Assembly: GCF_002724055.1 (NCBI RefSeq)
Contig: NZ_BDQY01000015.1
Location: 21,328 to 85,327 of the forward strand
Length of the DNA stretch: 64,000 bases
Direction: 5' to 3'
Source of the DNA: Tepidibacter mesophilus
GTDB lineage: Bacteria; Bacillota; Clostridia; Peptostreptococcales; Peptostreptococcaceae
Below are positions 36,358-46,341 of the stretch, piece after piece (position 1 is the first letter of the stretch; each line of letters begins with the position of its first letter). Below the pieces are notes generated by a model. The model was not told the DNA's origin. It ran no database searches and saw only the letters and a list, made by a program, of their open reading frames with translations. The translations under genes were made by a program, and so were the position numbers.

Positions 36358-38400
36358 TTAAACCTTGTATTCTTCAGTTAACTGCTTAATTCTATATCCC
36401 ATTTCTTGAAGTCTATTCGTTGCCTCTTCTAGCTGTTTCATACTATCAACATTTTGAATACTAGCCTCATTTATCCCTTCCATTGCTATTGCCACCTGAT
36501 CCATTCCAATCAATTGCTGCTGACTAGATGCTTCTATTTGTATCGCTGCCTGTGCAGATATATTTATATTTTCCATAAGTTGATGTATAGAATAACCCGC
36601 TTCACCTGCTTGTTTCATACCTGCATCGACAAGCTTTATCCCTTTTTCAGTTGTCATTACAGCTGTATTGGCAGCTTTTTGTATATCCCTTAATATATTT
36701 CTTATCTGCTTTGTACCTTGTTTTGATTGTTCTGATAAATTTCTAATTTCCTGAGCCACTATAGAGAATCCTTTTCCATGTTCTCCTGCTTTAGCTGCTT
36801 CTATGGAAGCATTTACAGCAAGTATATTAGACTGTTCAGAAATAGTATCGACACTCTCTATAAGTTCACTTATATTCTGGCTCTGTTCACTTAAAGCTAT
36901 TATACTTTCTGCAATTTCTTGCATTTGGCTATTAATAACATTCATTCCTTCTAATGTATCTTCGGTTGCTTTGCTTCCTATTTTTGATATTTCAAGTGCT
37001 TTCTTTGCACTATTTGAAACATTTTTTGTTTTTTCACTTGATACATATACCGTCTGTTTTACCTCTTCAACAGTTGCTGTCGTTTCACTAACAGCTGAAG
37101 AAGTTTGAGCAGCCCCTGTTGTAACTTGAGTAAGTGAAACTGTAATTTCATTCACAGAAGCTGCAAGCACATTTGCTACATTCATAATCTCTTTTGTTTG
37201 CTCTCTAAGATTGTTTAGCATATTGCCAATTGATTTTTTCAAAATTCCTATTTCATCTGATCGTTGTTCTTGATCTATTTCAACAGTTAAATCTCCTTTA
37301 GATATTCTCGTAGCAATATTTGCCATTTTTATCAATGGAGTGACAATACCAGAAGATATAATAACTGAAAATATTATTATTAATATTACTGCAAATATTA
37401 AAATAATCATCATTAACTTTTGTAATTTATACACTGATTGAAATGCTTCAGCTTCATCTATTTTAACAAGTACAGACCACTTTAAATTATCAATATTTAA
37501 TGGAGTATATGCTACAATTGATTTAACATTATGATAATCAGAGTATGTATCAACATCAGTTTTTCCATTCATCACAGCTTCAGTTCCTTTTGTTATTATT
37601 TCCTTCAAAAGGATAGCAGATTTTGCTGCCTTTATTTTTTCATCTTCCTCATTTTTTAAAAATCTAGTATTACTTCTCAATTTATAATCTTGTCCAATTA
37701 AAACTACTTCTCCACTCTTACCAAGATTTAGCGACTCCCATTTATCATTATTGGATACAATATCATCTATTTTATCTGTACCCATTTTAAAAATAAGAAC
37801 CCCAATCTTTTCGTCGCCTTTATAAATAGGAGAAGCTATAGCTAGAATTGGCTTTTCATTAGAAGGGCTATAGAATTCATAGTCTGTAACTATCGTGAAA
37901 TTTTCATCTCTACTGTTTGTTGTAGCTTCATATGCTTTTGCAATATTTGTATTTTTATAAGGTCCAGTCGAAAGATTTGTTCCAAAATCCGCTTCCTTAA
38001 ATGCTGAATATAAAATATTTCCATTTAAATCTACAAGTAATATATCCCCATGCCCTAATTTTTCAATAAAATTTACGAATTTAGAATTATATTTTTCGTA
38101 CACATCATTATAAAAATCACTATTCAATCCAAACTTAGTAAATTCTTCCATACACTCTATAACATATGGTTCCTGTGCCATGTAGGTAATTCTATCTTGA
38201 TTAACTTTAAAATAATCTTCTATTTCTTTTTTCTTTGTATCTCTTATAAAAGTTAGTTGATCAGTAGCTCCTTTTTGTAATGATTTTTCTGAGTTATAAT
38301 AACTCAATTCACCTATAATCAATGCAGGTATAATAGCTAGTATTAAAAAATATATTATTAACTTTCCTTTTAAGCTTTTAATAAGATCTTTCTTTATCAT
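36358..38400 (-). CDS. Methyl-accepting chemotaxis protein with dCache-type sensor
   Basis: About 680 residues. Membrane helix 1 about 13-33, a large extracytoplasmic sensor about 40-330 (dCache type by length and by the FADFGT-like NLSTGPYKN region), membrane helix 2 about 335-360, HAMP, then the signalling domain with hairpin tip [20 protein letters not shown]. Start chosen as ATG at 38398-38400 behind GAAGGGGG, not the TTG at 38421. It is the sole receptor in the cluster and supplies input to CheA through the adjacent CheW. Ligand unknown; dCache domains often bind amino acids. Confidence 0.93.
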   Translation of the reverse strand: MIKKDLIKSLKGKLIIYFLILAIIPALIIGELSYYNSEKSLQKGATDQLTFIRDTKKKEIEDYFKVNQDRITYMAQEPYVIECMEEFTKFGLNSDFYNDVYEKYNSKFVNFIEKLGHGDILLVDLNGNILYSAFKEADFGTNLSTGPYKNTNIAKAYEATTNSRDENFTIVTDYEFYSPSNEKPILAIASPIYKGDEKIGVLIFKMGTDKIDDIVSNNDKWESLNLGKSGEVVLIGQDYKLRSNTRFLKNEEDEKIKAAKSAILLKEIITKGTEAVMNGKTDVDTYSDYHNVKSIVAYTPLNIDNLKWSVLVKIDEAEAFQSVYKLQKLMMIILIFAVILIIIFSVIISSGIVTPLIKMANIATRISKGDLTVEIDQEQRSDEIGILKKSIGNMLNNLREQTKEIMNVANVLAASVNEITVSLTQVTTGAAQTSSAVSETTATVEEVKQTVYVSSEKTKNVSNSAKKALEISKIGSKATEDTLEGMNVINSQMQEIAESIIALSEQSQNISELIESVDTISEQSNILAVNASIEAAKAGEHGKGFSIVAQEIRNLSEQSKQGTKQIRNILRDIQKAANTAVMTTEKGIKLVDAGMKQAGEAGYSIHQLMENINISAQAAIQIEASSQQQLIGMDQVAIAMEGINEASIQNVDSMKQLEEATNRLQEMGYRIKQLTEEYKV

Positions 38401-38425
38401 CTTTATCTTTTCCCCCTTCAAGTGG

Positions 38426-38914
38426 TTAAATTATGTCTTCATTAACAATAAATTTTTCATCCATAATGATATTTTTTATATCTAAAACAATACTTCGTTC
38501 TTTTGTTACTCCCTTAAAGTAGTTAGCATTAAAATTTGTTATAGTTGAAATATTTTTTTGTATTTCTGATAAAGAAATATTCTTACATCCTAAAATGCCA
38601 TCTATAGCTATTCCAACCTCTATTTCATCCATATTTATAACAATTACTTTTTTTACATTATCTGCATTTATTTTTGCTACAGTAAAACCTAAAAAATTTC
38701 TAATATCTATTACAGATATTATTTTCCCTCTAAAATTCATTATTCCTACTATAAAAGCAGGTGTACATGGAAGCATAGTAACATTTTTTATAGAATATAC
38801 CTCATTAACATATACAACTTCAACTGCATATTTTTGGCTTGAATCATCATCGTTTAACACAAATTCTAGAATTTCAGTACTTTCAAATATTTCTTCTTTA
38901 TTGAACTCTTCCAT
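38426..38914 (-). CDS. cheW: Chemosensory coupling protein CheW
   Basis: 162 residues of one CheW domain: EILEFVLND at the start, [31 protein letters not shown] with the family's core NxRG motif, and [10 protein letters not shown]. It links the neighbouring MCP to CheA. Start ATG at 38912-38914 behind AAGGGAG; it overlaps the 3' end of cheR by 17 bases. The first 10 residues are acidic. Confidence 0.93.
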   Translation of the reverse strand: MEEFNKEEIFESTEILEFVLNDDDSSQKYAVEVVYVNEVYSIKNVTMLPCTPAFIVGIMNFRGKIISVIDIRNFLGFTVAKINADNVKKVIVINMDEIEVGIAIDGILGCKNISLSEIQKNISTITNFNANYFKGVTKERSIVLDIKNIIMDEKFIVNEDII

Positions 38915-40322
38915 AAACTTCTCCCTTATCAATTATATTTTTGATCATTTGCTTTAATACTCCCACTGTCATTTCTTCTGAATAAGGAATTATATCCTCA
39001 TCATCAAAATTATCTAATAATTCAAGTGTATTTTTTAAATTTTTAAATGCTTCGGCATGTTTGCCTTGTTTTAAATTTAAATTCCCTAGGTCAAAGTAGG
39101 CCATAATGAAATTTGGATTAAGATAAACAACTTTTTTTAATGTCATAACAGCTTCGATAACATTCCCTTGTTCTTGCTGAATACTCGCTAAAAGGTAATA
39201 ATAAAAAGGATTTATTCTGTCAATAAGGATAGCTTTTTTACAGCATTCAATAGCTTCTTCAAGCTTTCCCTCATTGGCTAGGGAACGAGCTATTATTTCA
39301 AGCTCTTGCGCATTTTGTTTGTCTTCCTTTGTTGATTTTTTTTCATCTTTTATTGTAACATTATTAATATTTAAATTTTTTTGGTGTTTTAATATATCAT
39401 TTTGCATAATTAATTTTTTTTGTATAAAACTATTATCAATCAAACTATGGTCAAATAACTTTACTAAATTATTTTTTTTAATTCTTTTATTGTATAAAAA
39501 CATGTCGTTAATATTTATAGGTGTAAAAGAAGTATCATTAAGAAATAAACTTTCAGTTGGTGCCACAACAAGCCAACCTCCATTTACAATATTATTATAA
39601 AAACGATCAATTATTCTACTAGCTTGATATTTACTAAAATATATAAGAACATTTCTACAAAATATAATATCCATATTTTTGATAATCTTCCCATCAAATA
39701 TATAAGTTTGATCAGCCAAATTTAAACTTTCAAATTTTACAAATCGAAGGATATCCTCCTTAAGTTTATAGCTCATATCATCCATTCTAATAAAATACTT
39801 ATTTTTAATGCTTGAATCTACACCTCTAAAGGACCATTCACTATATATTCCTTTTTTAGCCTTACTAAGAGATGAATGATTTATATCAGTAGCAATAATC
39901 TCTATATTCCAATTTTTATAATCAGGAATAAGCTCTTTAACTAAAATAGCTATTGAATAGGCTTCTTCACCAGAAGAACAACCACTACTCCAAATCTTCA
40001 AACTTTTACTAGAACATCTTCTCTTATTAATTATATCTGGTAATATTGTCTGTCTCATTGCATCAAATAATTTTTTATCTCTAAAAAAATAAGTTTCTCC
40101 AATAGTAAGACAACCTACTAAATTCTTTAAATCTTCTTGAGACAATTTATTTGAAAGTATTAATTTTATATAATCTTCAAAATCAATATTTTTTTGTTTT
40201 GCTGCATTAAATATACTTCTTGTAAGGTCATTAAACCTTTTTTCTGTAAAATATAACCCAAATCTTGTTTCTATATATTTATCTATATTATAAAGAATAT
40301 CTTTAGAAATATTATTTGTCAT
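38898..40322 (-). CDS. cheR: CheR methyltransferase with C-terminal TPR repeats (WspC-like)
   Basis: 474 residues. CheR N-terminal helical domain, then SAM-dependent methyltransferase with SSGCSSGEEAYSIAIL and FCRNVLIYFSKYQ, and after a linker (about 320-350) two to three TPR-like repeats (IARSLANEGKLEEAIECCKK, LYLNPNFIMAYFDLGNLNL-like). Methylates glutamates of the receptor. TPR-tailed CheR is typical of Wsp and other non-flagellar systems. Start ATG at 40320-40322 behind AGAGGG. First gene of the operon; preceded by an attenuator-like leader. Confidence 0.92.
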   Translation of the reverse strand: MTNNISKDILYNIDKYIETRFGLYFTEKRFNDLTRSIFNAAKQKNIDFEDYIKLILSNKLSQEDLKNLVGCLTIGETYFFRDKKLFDAMRQTILPDIINKRRCSSKSLKIWSSGCSSGEEAYSIAILVKELIPDYKNWNIEIIATDINHSSLSKAKKGIYSEWSFRGVDSSIKNKYFIRMDDMSYKLKEDILRFVKFESLNLADQTYIFDGKIIKNMDIIFCRNVLIYFSKYQASRIIDRFYNNIVNGGWLVVAPTESLFLNDTSFTPININDMFLYNKRIKKNNLVKLFDHSLIDNSFIQKKLIMQNDILKHQKNLNINNVTIKDEKKSTKEDKQNAQELEIIARSLANEGKLEEAIECCKKAILIDRINPFYYYLLASIQQEQGNVIEAVMTLKKVVYLNPNFIMAYFDLGNLNLKQGKHAEAFKNLKNTLELLDNFDDEDIIPYSEEMTVGVLKQMIKNIIDKGEVYGRVQ

Positions 40323-40430
40323 TTTTATCCCTCTACTTAACTTTAAAATTTTCAATCTATATTCAATAATACATTTTATTATATATCATATTAAATACCT
40401 CATAAATGTTTTTTTAATGTTCTATAACAC

Positions 40431-40540
40431 CTAAAAAGACCATACTAAATTACTTATAGTACGGTCATAAATTTTGCTTTACTTGACCTTCACATTTTCC
40501 TTTGTATTGAAATCCCTAATGCCCATCTGTTAAATTATAA
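40431..40540 (-). promoter_or_regulatory. Leader with attenuator-like terminator before the Wsp-like operon
   Basis: On the minus strand TATAAT (40534-40539) is followed by about 60 unstructured-looking bases, then GACCGTACTA (40457-40466) pairing with TAGTATGGTC (40438-40447) and a TTTTT run: an intrinsic terminator upstream of cheR. A GGTCA at 40484-40488 can pair with the TGACC of the left terminator arm, giving an alternative fold. No known riboswitch is recognised. The next gene upstream is on the other strand, so the terminator can only act on this operon's own leader. Confidence 0.5.
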
Positions 40541-40717
40541 CATTTAAAATTCTATAATAGAATAAAAATTCTCAATTATAATTCACTTTTCTATTTCTTA
40601 ACATATTATTGCAATTATAGTATACTTTAATTACAATAACATGTTTTTATGTAATATATTGTTATTTTATATATTTAATTGTTATTTTTATCAAAACAAC
40701 TAAAGGGGATGGGGTAT

Positions 40718-41737
40718 ATGCAAACTTATATAAGTAAACCAGAAATAGGATTTCCTAAATCAGAAATTCGCAATAATACAGAAATGATGAATATTTTGGG
40801 ATTACAAGATTCTAGAAAACTAAAAATCTTATTCAAAAAAGGTGGAGTAAATACAAAATTTTCTACATACAATTTCAAAGAAAATAAATCTAATGAAGAT
40901 ATGACAAAAATGTGTTTTGAATCAATAGAAAAGCTATTTATAAACAATAAGATTACAGCTAAAGACATTGATTGTATAATAACTTGTTATAATTCAACCG
41001 ACCAACAATTACCAGGATTAAGTAGTAGATTGTTCTCAGAAATAGATTTCAATAAAAACATTCACAACTATCCTATATTCGGTTTGGGTTGTGGTGCATT
41101 CGTTTCAGCAATCAAATTATCAAACACATTATTAAAAGATGAAAATATAAAGAATATATTAGTTGTATGCTGCGAAGCTCAAACTCACATGTATTTTGAG
41201 AACTCAGATCCTAATGATAATGGACAGCTAATGTCAGTAACAATATTCGGTGATGGAGCGTCTGCCACATTAATTACCAAAGATAGCTCATTTAACTGTA
41301 ATAAACTTCAGGTTATCGATACTAAAGTTTCAACTTGTTATAGTAATAGTATGTCAATGAAAAATAATATAGTTCATCTTGATGAAAAACTTCTCGAAAA
41401 TATCTCACCACATATATACGACTTAGTTTCTTCTTTACTGGAAGAACACGGTTTAAAAAAAGAAGATATTGATCATTGGGTTATGCACTCCGGAGGAAAG
41501 AAAATTTTAGCAGGGGTAAAGAAATTATTCGATTTAAGTGATGATCAAATGCTACCTTCACTTCAAGTGTATAAAAATTACGGCAATATATCTTGTGCAA
41601 GCGTACCAGTAGGATTAAATAGATTATACACATTATCAGAAGATAACAAATATATGAAAAATCCAGGAGATCTGGGCATAATTCTAGGCTTTGGTTCAGG
41701 ATTTTTCCTTGGTGCAAGTTTAGTGAAATATTTATAA
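40718..41737 (+). CDS. Type III polyketide synthase-like / chalcone-synthase-fold protein
   Basis: 339 residues with thiolase-type halves. The triad is in place: C125 in FGLGCGAFVSA, H257 in HWVMHSGGKKIL and N290 in NYGNISCASVPVGL, with GFGSGFFLGASL at the end. This Cys-His-Asn set with the GGKKIL tail is the pattern of chalcone synthase/alkylpyrone synthase enzymes, which extend acyl-CoA with malonyl-CoA; KAS III is the alternative. I chose the ATG at 40718, 9 bases after AAAGGGG. Transcribed alone, with its own terminator; no tailoring enzymes lie nearby, so the product is unknown. Confidence 0.8.
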   Translation: MQTYISKPEIGFPKSEIRNNTEMMNILGLQDSRKLKILFKKGGVNTKFSTYNFKENKSNEDMTKMCFESIEKLFINNKITAKDIDCIITCYNSTDQQLPGLSSRLFSEIDFNKNIHNYPIFGLGCGAFVSAIKLSNTLLKDENIKNILVVCCEAQTHMYFENSDPNDNGQLMSVTIFGDGASATLITKDSSFNCNKLQVIDTKVSTCYSNSMSMKNNIVHLDEKLLENISPHIYDLVSSLLEEHGLKKEDIDHWVMHSGGKKILAGVKKLFDLSDDQMLPSLQVYKNYGNISCASVPVGLNRLYTLSEDNKYMKNPGDLGIILGFGSGFFLGASLVKYL

Positions 41738-41754
41738 CCTTTTTAGTATATTAA

Positions 41755-41784
41755 AAAACCGTATAGATTTTTCTATACGGTTTT
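41755..41784. terminator. Intrinsic terminator after the polyketide synthase-like gene
   Basis: 13-bp stem (AAAACCGTATAGA with TCTATACGGTTTT) with a 4-nt T-rich loop. It is symmetrical enough to work for both strands. Confidence 0.85.
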
Positions 41785-41829
41785 GTTATCTATTTTTAAA
41801 AACTATTCTCTAAAATAATACCCATATTT

Positions 41830-42387
41830 CTATTTTAATAATAATATATTTTCTATATCTAATTTAATATTATCTGGCAAATTCTGATTTAGATTTCTTT
41901 CTAATAAATTTCTATACTTTATTCCCGATTTCTTAAGGTATTCTTTTAATAAAGGAATTCTTTTCTTTGGATCTTTCATAACACTATATGCCACATACCA
42001 ATCTTCTAGAGTAGTCAAATTTACTTTGATATTATCTATTATCATACAATCTTTAATAGCATCATCATCTAAAACAAACTCATAGATTTTACCTTCTCCT
42101 AAATCTATTTTAAAATCTCCAAGAAACTCAACCATAGTATCTTCCACTATATACCCAAAAAATTCTTTTGTTTTAAAGGGTTCTTTTGAAGGTAATTCTA
42201 TATATGTACCTATAGTATCCATAAATTTTTTTATTTCATCTTTATGATTTGCATCTATTAATATATCAATATCATTTGGATTCTCTACTAAACCATAATG
42301 ATTTAATACTACCGATCCCCCGATTGCCCAAGTACAATTCAACTTATTCAATCCCTCTGCTATTTTTCTTAATACATATTGATTCAT
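41830..42387 (-). CDS. Nucleotidyltransferase-fold protein
   Basis: 185 residues. WAIGGSVVLNHYG (GGS loop) followed by NDIDILID gives the G[GS]...DxD core of the polymerase-beta-like superfamily, as in LinB-type or MNT-like nucleotidyltransferases; MVEFLGDFKIDL supplies a third acidic position. It would transfer a nucleotide to an unknown substrate (small molecule or protein). Stands alone next to ssrA. The start ATG follows AGGAGG. Confidence 0.75.
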   Translation of the reverse strand: MNQYVLRKIAEGLNKLNCTWAIGGSVVLNHYGLVENPNDIDILIDANHKDEIKKFMDTIGTYIELPSKEPFKTKEFFGYIVEDTMVEFLGDFKIDLGEGKIYEFVLDDDAIKDCMIIDNIKVNLTTLEDWYVAYSVMKDPKKRIPLLKEYLKKSGIKYRNLLERNLNQNLPDNIKLDIENILLLK

Positions 42388-42473
42388 ATTGTCCTCCTAT
42401 AGAAATCATTTCATTAATTCTATTTTATTTTCTACTAAATTTAATATCCCATTCTCCATTTGGATTTTTGCAT

Positions 42474-42506
42474 TAAAAAACCGTACAAATTTCTCTGTAC
42501 GGTTAT
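42474..42506 (-). terminator. Terminator of the tmRNA gene
   Basis: AACCGTACA pairs with TGTACGGTT, and on the minus strand the stem runs into TTTTTTAATGC about 12 bases past the tmRNA 3' end. Confidence 0.75.
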
Positions 42507-42515
42507 AATCCCAAT

Positions 42516-42865
42516 TGGTGGAGGCGAGGGGAGTCGAACCCCTGTCCGAAAGCCCTTTCCCTAAAGCTTCTACGAGTGTATCTACTATATTAGGTTCTCG
42601 TCTCTCCTAGTGCCTAGTAGCGGGCTCTAAGATTGACCAGCCTTAGTTAATCTGTCTTTAGTCAAGGCACCCTAAAGATAGGTCCCCACTTCAATGACGT
42701 TCTAGTCTAACTCGTGGGCAAGTTAGGTAGAACGAGCAGCTATATTAAGCCGCTAAAGCGTAATTATCGTTTGCGTTTATATTTAGTCCCCAGTTTTTAC
42801 ATGCTCCAGGGAAACATGACTCGCTACCTTAAGTTCCAAACCCCCGTCGAAACCTTTACGCCCCC
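42516..42865 (-). ncRNA. ssrA: tmRNA (ssrA)
   Basis: The 5' end GGGGGCGTAAAGGTTTCGAC and the 3' end GGTTCGACTCCCCTCGCCTC then CACCA form a tRNA-like acceptor with one G-T pair. The resume codon GCA (42772-42774) starts a frame reading ANDNYALAA then TAA (42745-42747), the proteolysis tag. The alanine acceptor G-U feature and encoded CCA fit. It rescues ribosomes stalled on broken mRNA with SmpB, encoded immediately upstream on the same strand, so the two are probably cotranscribed or adjacent for function. Confidence 0.97.
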
Positions 42866-42870
42866 ATGTT

Positions 42871-43329
42871 TTAGTGTCTGCTCGACATTTCTCTTTGAAT
42901 ACGTCTTTGAGCATCTTTCTTAGCTAAATCATGGCGCTTATCATAAAGCTTCTTACCTTTAGCAAGTCCTATAGATACTTTAACCTTACCTCTTTTTAAA
43001 TATACACTAAGAGGTACTAGTGAGTATCCTTGTTGGTTTATAAGTCCAATAAGCTTTCTTATTTCTTGTTTATGAAGTAATAACTTTCTAACTCTAAGAG
43101 GATCTACATTAAATATATTCCCTTGCTCATATGGGCTTATATGCACTTGTTTTAAGAATACCTCTGTATTCTCAACAGAAGCATATCCTTCTGCTAAGTT
43201 CAGCTTACCTGCCCTTATAGACTTAACTTCAGTACCTTTAAGTTCAATACCCGCTTCATATACTTCCTCTATAAAGTAGTTATGTCTAGCTTTTCTGTTT
43301 GATGCTAAAATTTTGCTTCCTTCACCCAT
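42871..43329 (-). CDS. smpB: SsrA-binding protein SmpB
   Basis: 152 residues with family motifs [39 protein letters not shown] and the C-terminal [20 protein letters not shown] tail that probes the mRNA channel. It delivers tmRNA to stalled ribosomes. The gene stop is 6 bases from the tmRNA 5' end. GAGGGTG precedes the ATG. Confidence 0.97.
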   Translation of the reverse strand: MGEGSKILASNRKARHNYFIEEVYEAGIELKGTEVKSIRAGKLNLAEGYASVENTEVFLKQVHISPYEQGNIFNVDPLRVRKLLLHKQEIRKLIGLINQQGYSLVPLSVYLKRGKVKVSIGLAKGKKLYDKRHDLAKKDAQRRIQREMSSRH

Positions 43330-43399
43330 ATTCTCACCCTCTTAATACTTCAATACTTATTGTAAAAATAATGATACCATATATACAGTTAACTGTCAA

Positions 43400-43432
43400 G
43401 ATTAAGACTAGAGCTTGAGCTCTAGTCTTTAA
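43400..43432 (-). terminator. Possible terminator after rnr
   Basis: AAGACTAGAGCT pairs with AGCTCTAGTCTT with a very short loop; on the minus strand it is followed by AATCTTGACAG, with few T residues, so it may also act as a processing site. Confidence 0.5.
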
Positions 43433-43433
43433 A

Positions 43434-45554
43434 CTATACTATTGTAAGTTCTATTTCTTTAAAATCTATATTAACACTAGATACCTTAACCCTTAAACTA
43501 TCTCCTATCTTATAAGTTTTTTTTGTGTGCTCTCCTATTAAAACATAGTTATCAGAATCAAATATATAATAGTCATCATTTAAATTAGAAAGTCTTATAA
43601 GTCCTTCTACAGTATTTTCTACTTCTACAAACATTCCAAATGATGTAACACTAGATATTCTTCCATCAAACTCTTCTCCAATTCTATCAGCCATATATTC
43701 TGCTTTTTTTAGATCTTCGACTTCTCTTTGAGCATCATCTGCTGCTCTTTCTCTTAAAGATGACTGATCTGCAGCGTAGGTAACTATATGTTTAAGAGCT
43801 TGAATTCTCTTCTCATCTATCTTTCCATTTATAGATTCCTTTATTATTCTGTGTATTTGAAGATCTGGATATCTTCTTATAGGCGATGTGTAGTGAGAAT
43901 AATACTTTGCAGCAAGCCCAAAATGTCCCGAACAATCCGGTGAATATCTAGCCTGTTTTAACGATCTTAACATAAGTGTAGAAACAACCAATTCTTCATT
44001 CTTTCCTTTAATATCATTTAAAAGCATTTGTAAGCTCTTTGGGTGTACTACTTCCAAGTCTCCCTTTATATGATATCCAAATGTTGCCACAAACTTGTTA
44101 AATTGCTCTATTTTCTCTGCGTTAGGAGTTTCATGTATTCTATAAACGAAAGGTATTTTAAGCCAGAAAAAATGCTCTGCTACTGTTTCATTACTCACAA
44201 GCATAAATTCTTCTATGATTCTATTAGCTATTCTTCTTTCGTATTTCTTAATGTCTAATACCTTTCCATTCTTATCAAGGATTATTTTAGCTTCTGCAAA
44301 ATCAAAGTCTATAGCACCTCTTGATGATCTTCTTTTCATAAGTATTCTTGCAAGCTTTTCCATTGTTCTAAAGTCTTCTACTAACTCTTTATACTTATTT
44401 ATAAGTTCCTCATCTTCATTTTCAAGTATATCCGATACATCTGTGTATACCATTCTAGCCTTAGTATTTATTACAGACTCAACGATTTCATGATTTAAAA
44501 CATTACCATTGTTATCTATTTCCATAAATATAGATAAAGTAAGTCTATCTACATTCGGATTTAAACTACATAATCCATTTGATAATTTAGTTGGAAGCAT
44601 AGGAATTACTCTGTCTATTAAGTATACAGAAGTTCCTCTTTTTAAAGCTTCTTTATCAAGTTTACTTCCTTCTTTAACATAATGAGTTACGTCAGCTATG
44701 TGAACTCCTAATTTATAATTTCCACTATCAAGCACTTCTATAGAAACAGCATCATCCAAATCTTTAGCATCGGCTCCATCTATAGTGAAAGTAGTTATAT
44801 CTCTTAAATCCACTCTTCTTTTTATCTCTTCTATAGGCAATTCATCACTTATTCTTTGAGCTTCGGCTAATACCTTATTAGGAAATTCTTCTGGTAAATC
44901 AAGTTCTCTAATTACAGATAATATATCTACACCTTTCTCACCTTTTCTTCCTAAGATCTCTATTATTTTACCTTCTGGATTTCTTCCTTTTTGAGGCCAT
45001 TGAGTTATTTCACAAACTACCTTGTCTCCATGGCTTGCTCTTAAAGATTCTGCTTTTGGTATATATATATCTCTTGTAAACCTTTTGTTATCGGCCACTA
45101 CAAATCCGAAGTTTTTACTAGATTCATACACTCCAACTACAGTCTTAATCGATCTTTCAACTATTTTTATAACTTCACCTTCTGCACGTCTACTCTCTTT
45201 TGCTATTTCCATTATTCTAGCTACAACCTTATCATTGTGCATAGCTCCATTTAAATGCTCTGCTGGTATAAATAAATCTTCTACACCCTCTTCGTTAGAT
45301 ACAACAAAGCCAAATCCTCTTTGGTGCATTTGAATTCTTCCAACAAATAAATTCATTTTATTAGGAAGACCATATCTATTCTTTTTAGTCTTGTATATTT
45401 CGCCTTCTTCTTCAAGTTCATCTAAAAAATTATAAAACATAGCCCTCTCAGCAGGGTGTATATCGAATATATTTGAAAGTTCCTCTTTAGTTAAGGGATT
45501 GTATGCATTTTCTTTCATAAATGTAAGTAACGTTTCTTTCATTCCTGGTACCAT
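43434..45554 (-). CDS. rnr: Ribonuclease R
   Basis: 706 residues. N-terminal helix-turn-helix region, two cold-shock domains (GFGFVVSNEEGVEDLFIP), the RNB catalytic domain with TIDGADAKDLDDAVS (active Asp residues) and RMVYTDV, and a C-terminal S1 domain (FDGRISSVTSFGMFVEVENT). It degrades structured RNA 3' to 5' and removes tagged mRNA in trans-translation, which matches its place next to smpB and ssrA. Shorter basic tail than the E. coli enzyme. AGGAGG precedes the ATG by the usual spacing. Confidence 0.96.
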   Translation of the reverse strand: MVPGMKETLLTFMKENAYNPLTKEELSNIFDIHPAERAMFYNFLDELEEEGEIYKTKKNRYGLPNKMNLFVGRIQMHQRGFGFVVSNEEGVEDLFIPAEHLNGAMHNDKVVARIMEIAKESRRAEGEVIKIVERSIKTVVGVYESSKNFGFVVADNKRFTRDIYIPKAESLRASHGDKVVCEITQWPQKGRNPEGKIIEILGRKGEKGVDILSVIRELDLPEEFPNKVLAEAQRISDELPIEEIKRRVDLRDITTFTIDGADAKDLDDAVSIEVLDSGNYKLGVHIADVTHYVKEGSKLDKEALKRGTSVYLIDRVIPMLPTKLSNGLCSLNPNVDRLTLSIFMEIDNNGNVLNHEIVESVINTKARMVYTDVSDILENEDEELINKYKELVEDFRTMEKLARILMKRRSSRGAIDFDFAEAKIILDKNGKVLDIKKYERRIANRIIEEFMLVSNETVAEHFFWLKIPFVYRIHETPNAEKIEQFNKFVATFGYHIKGDLEVVHPKSLQMLLNDIKGKNEELVVSTLMLRSLKQARYSPDCSGHFGLAAKYYSHYTSPIRRYPDLQIHRIIKESINGKIDEKRIQALKHIVTYAADQSSLRERAADDAQREVEDLKKAEYMADRIGEEFDGRISSVTSFGMFVEVENTVEGLIRLSNLNDDYYIFDSDNYVLIGEHTKKTYKIGDSLRVKVSSVNIDFKEIELTIV

Positions 45555-45701
45555 CTAATACCTCCTATTAAAATTAGAATTTTAATTATATTAATATCTT
45601 TTCCATTTATTATTATTTTAAATACTAATTATTAATAATTTATTAATAATGCAAATTTTAACACTAAACTTTATAATATCATTCTTTTCTATATTAATAC
45701 A

Positions 45702-45875
45702 TCATTTTTTTCTATTTTTGAAAATAATATCAATACCTATACATATTAATATTATAGGCCAAAATTTAACTAATATATCAATTGTAGATTCATCTATAAT
45801 ATTAAAATTTTCTAAAGTCCACCCAATTCCTAAAAGTATAAAAAAGATACCCCAAATCAACCCACCTTTATTCAT
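45702..45875 (-). CDS. Small LiaI/DUF5668-type membrane protein
   Basis: 57 residues with two membrane segments: LIWGIFFILLGIGWTLENF and LVKFWPIILICIGIDIIF, the repeat unit of LiaI/LiaF-TM-like proteins. I chose the ATG at 45873-45875 because GGGAG sits 9 bases upstream of it. It directly follows a PspC protein with the same C-terminal unit, so the two probably act together in envelope stress sensing. Confidence 0.7.
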   Translation of the reverse strand: MNKGGLIWGIFFILLGIGWTLENFNIIDESTIDILVKFWPIILICIGIDIIFKNRKK

Positions 45876-45876
45876 A

Positions 45877-46287
45877 TTAATCATCTCCCTGTTTTTTTAC
45901 TATAATATATATTCCAATTATAATAAAAATTATAGGCCATAATTTCTCTATTTCTATCCAGTACAAATACTCATCTACCAAGCTAAAACTACCTATTAAA
46001 ACTAATATACTTCCCAATAAAACTTTATTTTTCCTAGACTTATTATTATCATATCTTGATACACCTTCTTCATATTTGTGTTTATTCATATTATATTCAC
46101 TAAAGCTTTCTTGTGGTATTATAACTGCACATATTATATAAGCTAAAATTCCTAATCCGCCTGCAAAAAATCCTAATATCCATAAAACCCTAACTATAGT
46201 TGAGTCAATATCAAAATATCTTGCCAATCCTCCACAAACTCCAGTTAAAACTTTATCATCTAAAGATCTATAAACTTTTTTATTCAT
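45877..46287 (-). CDS. PspC-domain membrane protein
   Basis: 136 residues. An N-terminal PspC domain (YRSLDDKVLTGVCGGLARYF, then IVRVLWILGFFAGGLGILAY) is followed by a linker and a C-terminal two-helix DUF5668-like unit (GSILVLIGSFSLVDEYLYW and WPIIFIIIGIYIIV). PspC-type proteins respond to membrane stress in bacteria. Operon with the small LiaI-like gene. GAAAGGAATG precedes the ATG. Confidence 0.85.
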   Translation of the reverse strand: MNKKVYRSLDDKVLTGVCGGLARYFDIDSTIVRVLWILGFFAGGLGILAYIICAVIIPQESFSEYNMNKHKYEEGVSRYDNNKSRKNKVLLGSILVLIGSFSLVDEYLYWIEIEKLWPIIFIIIGIYIIVKKQGDD

Positions 46288-46341
46288 AAAATCATTCCTT
46301 TCTTAATAGAATCTTACACTTTAGGCTTTTTATATAAAAAA

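Noticed and set aside
40431..40540. c-di-GMP riboswitch in the Wsp-like leader
   Set aside because: Attractive from context, but I could not find the conserved c-di-GMP-I or -II cores; kept only as an attenuator-like leader.
42714..42923. 69-codon frame opposite the tmRNA
   Set aside because: It is the antisense of ssrA, whose identity is certain.
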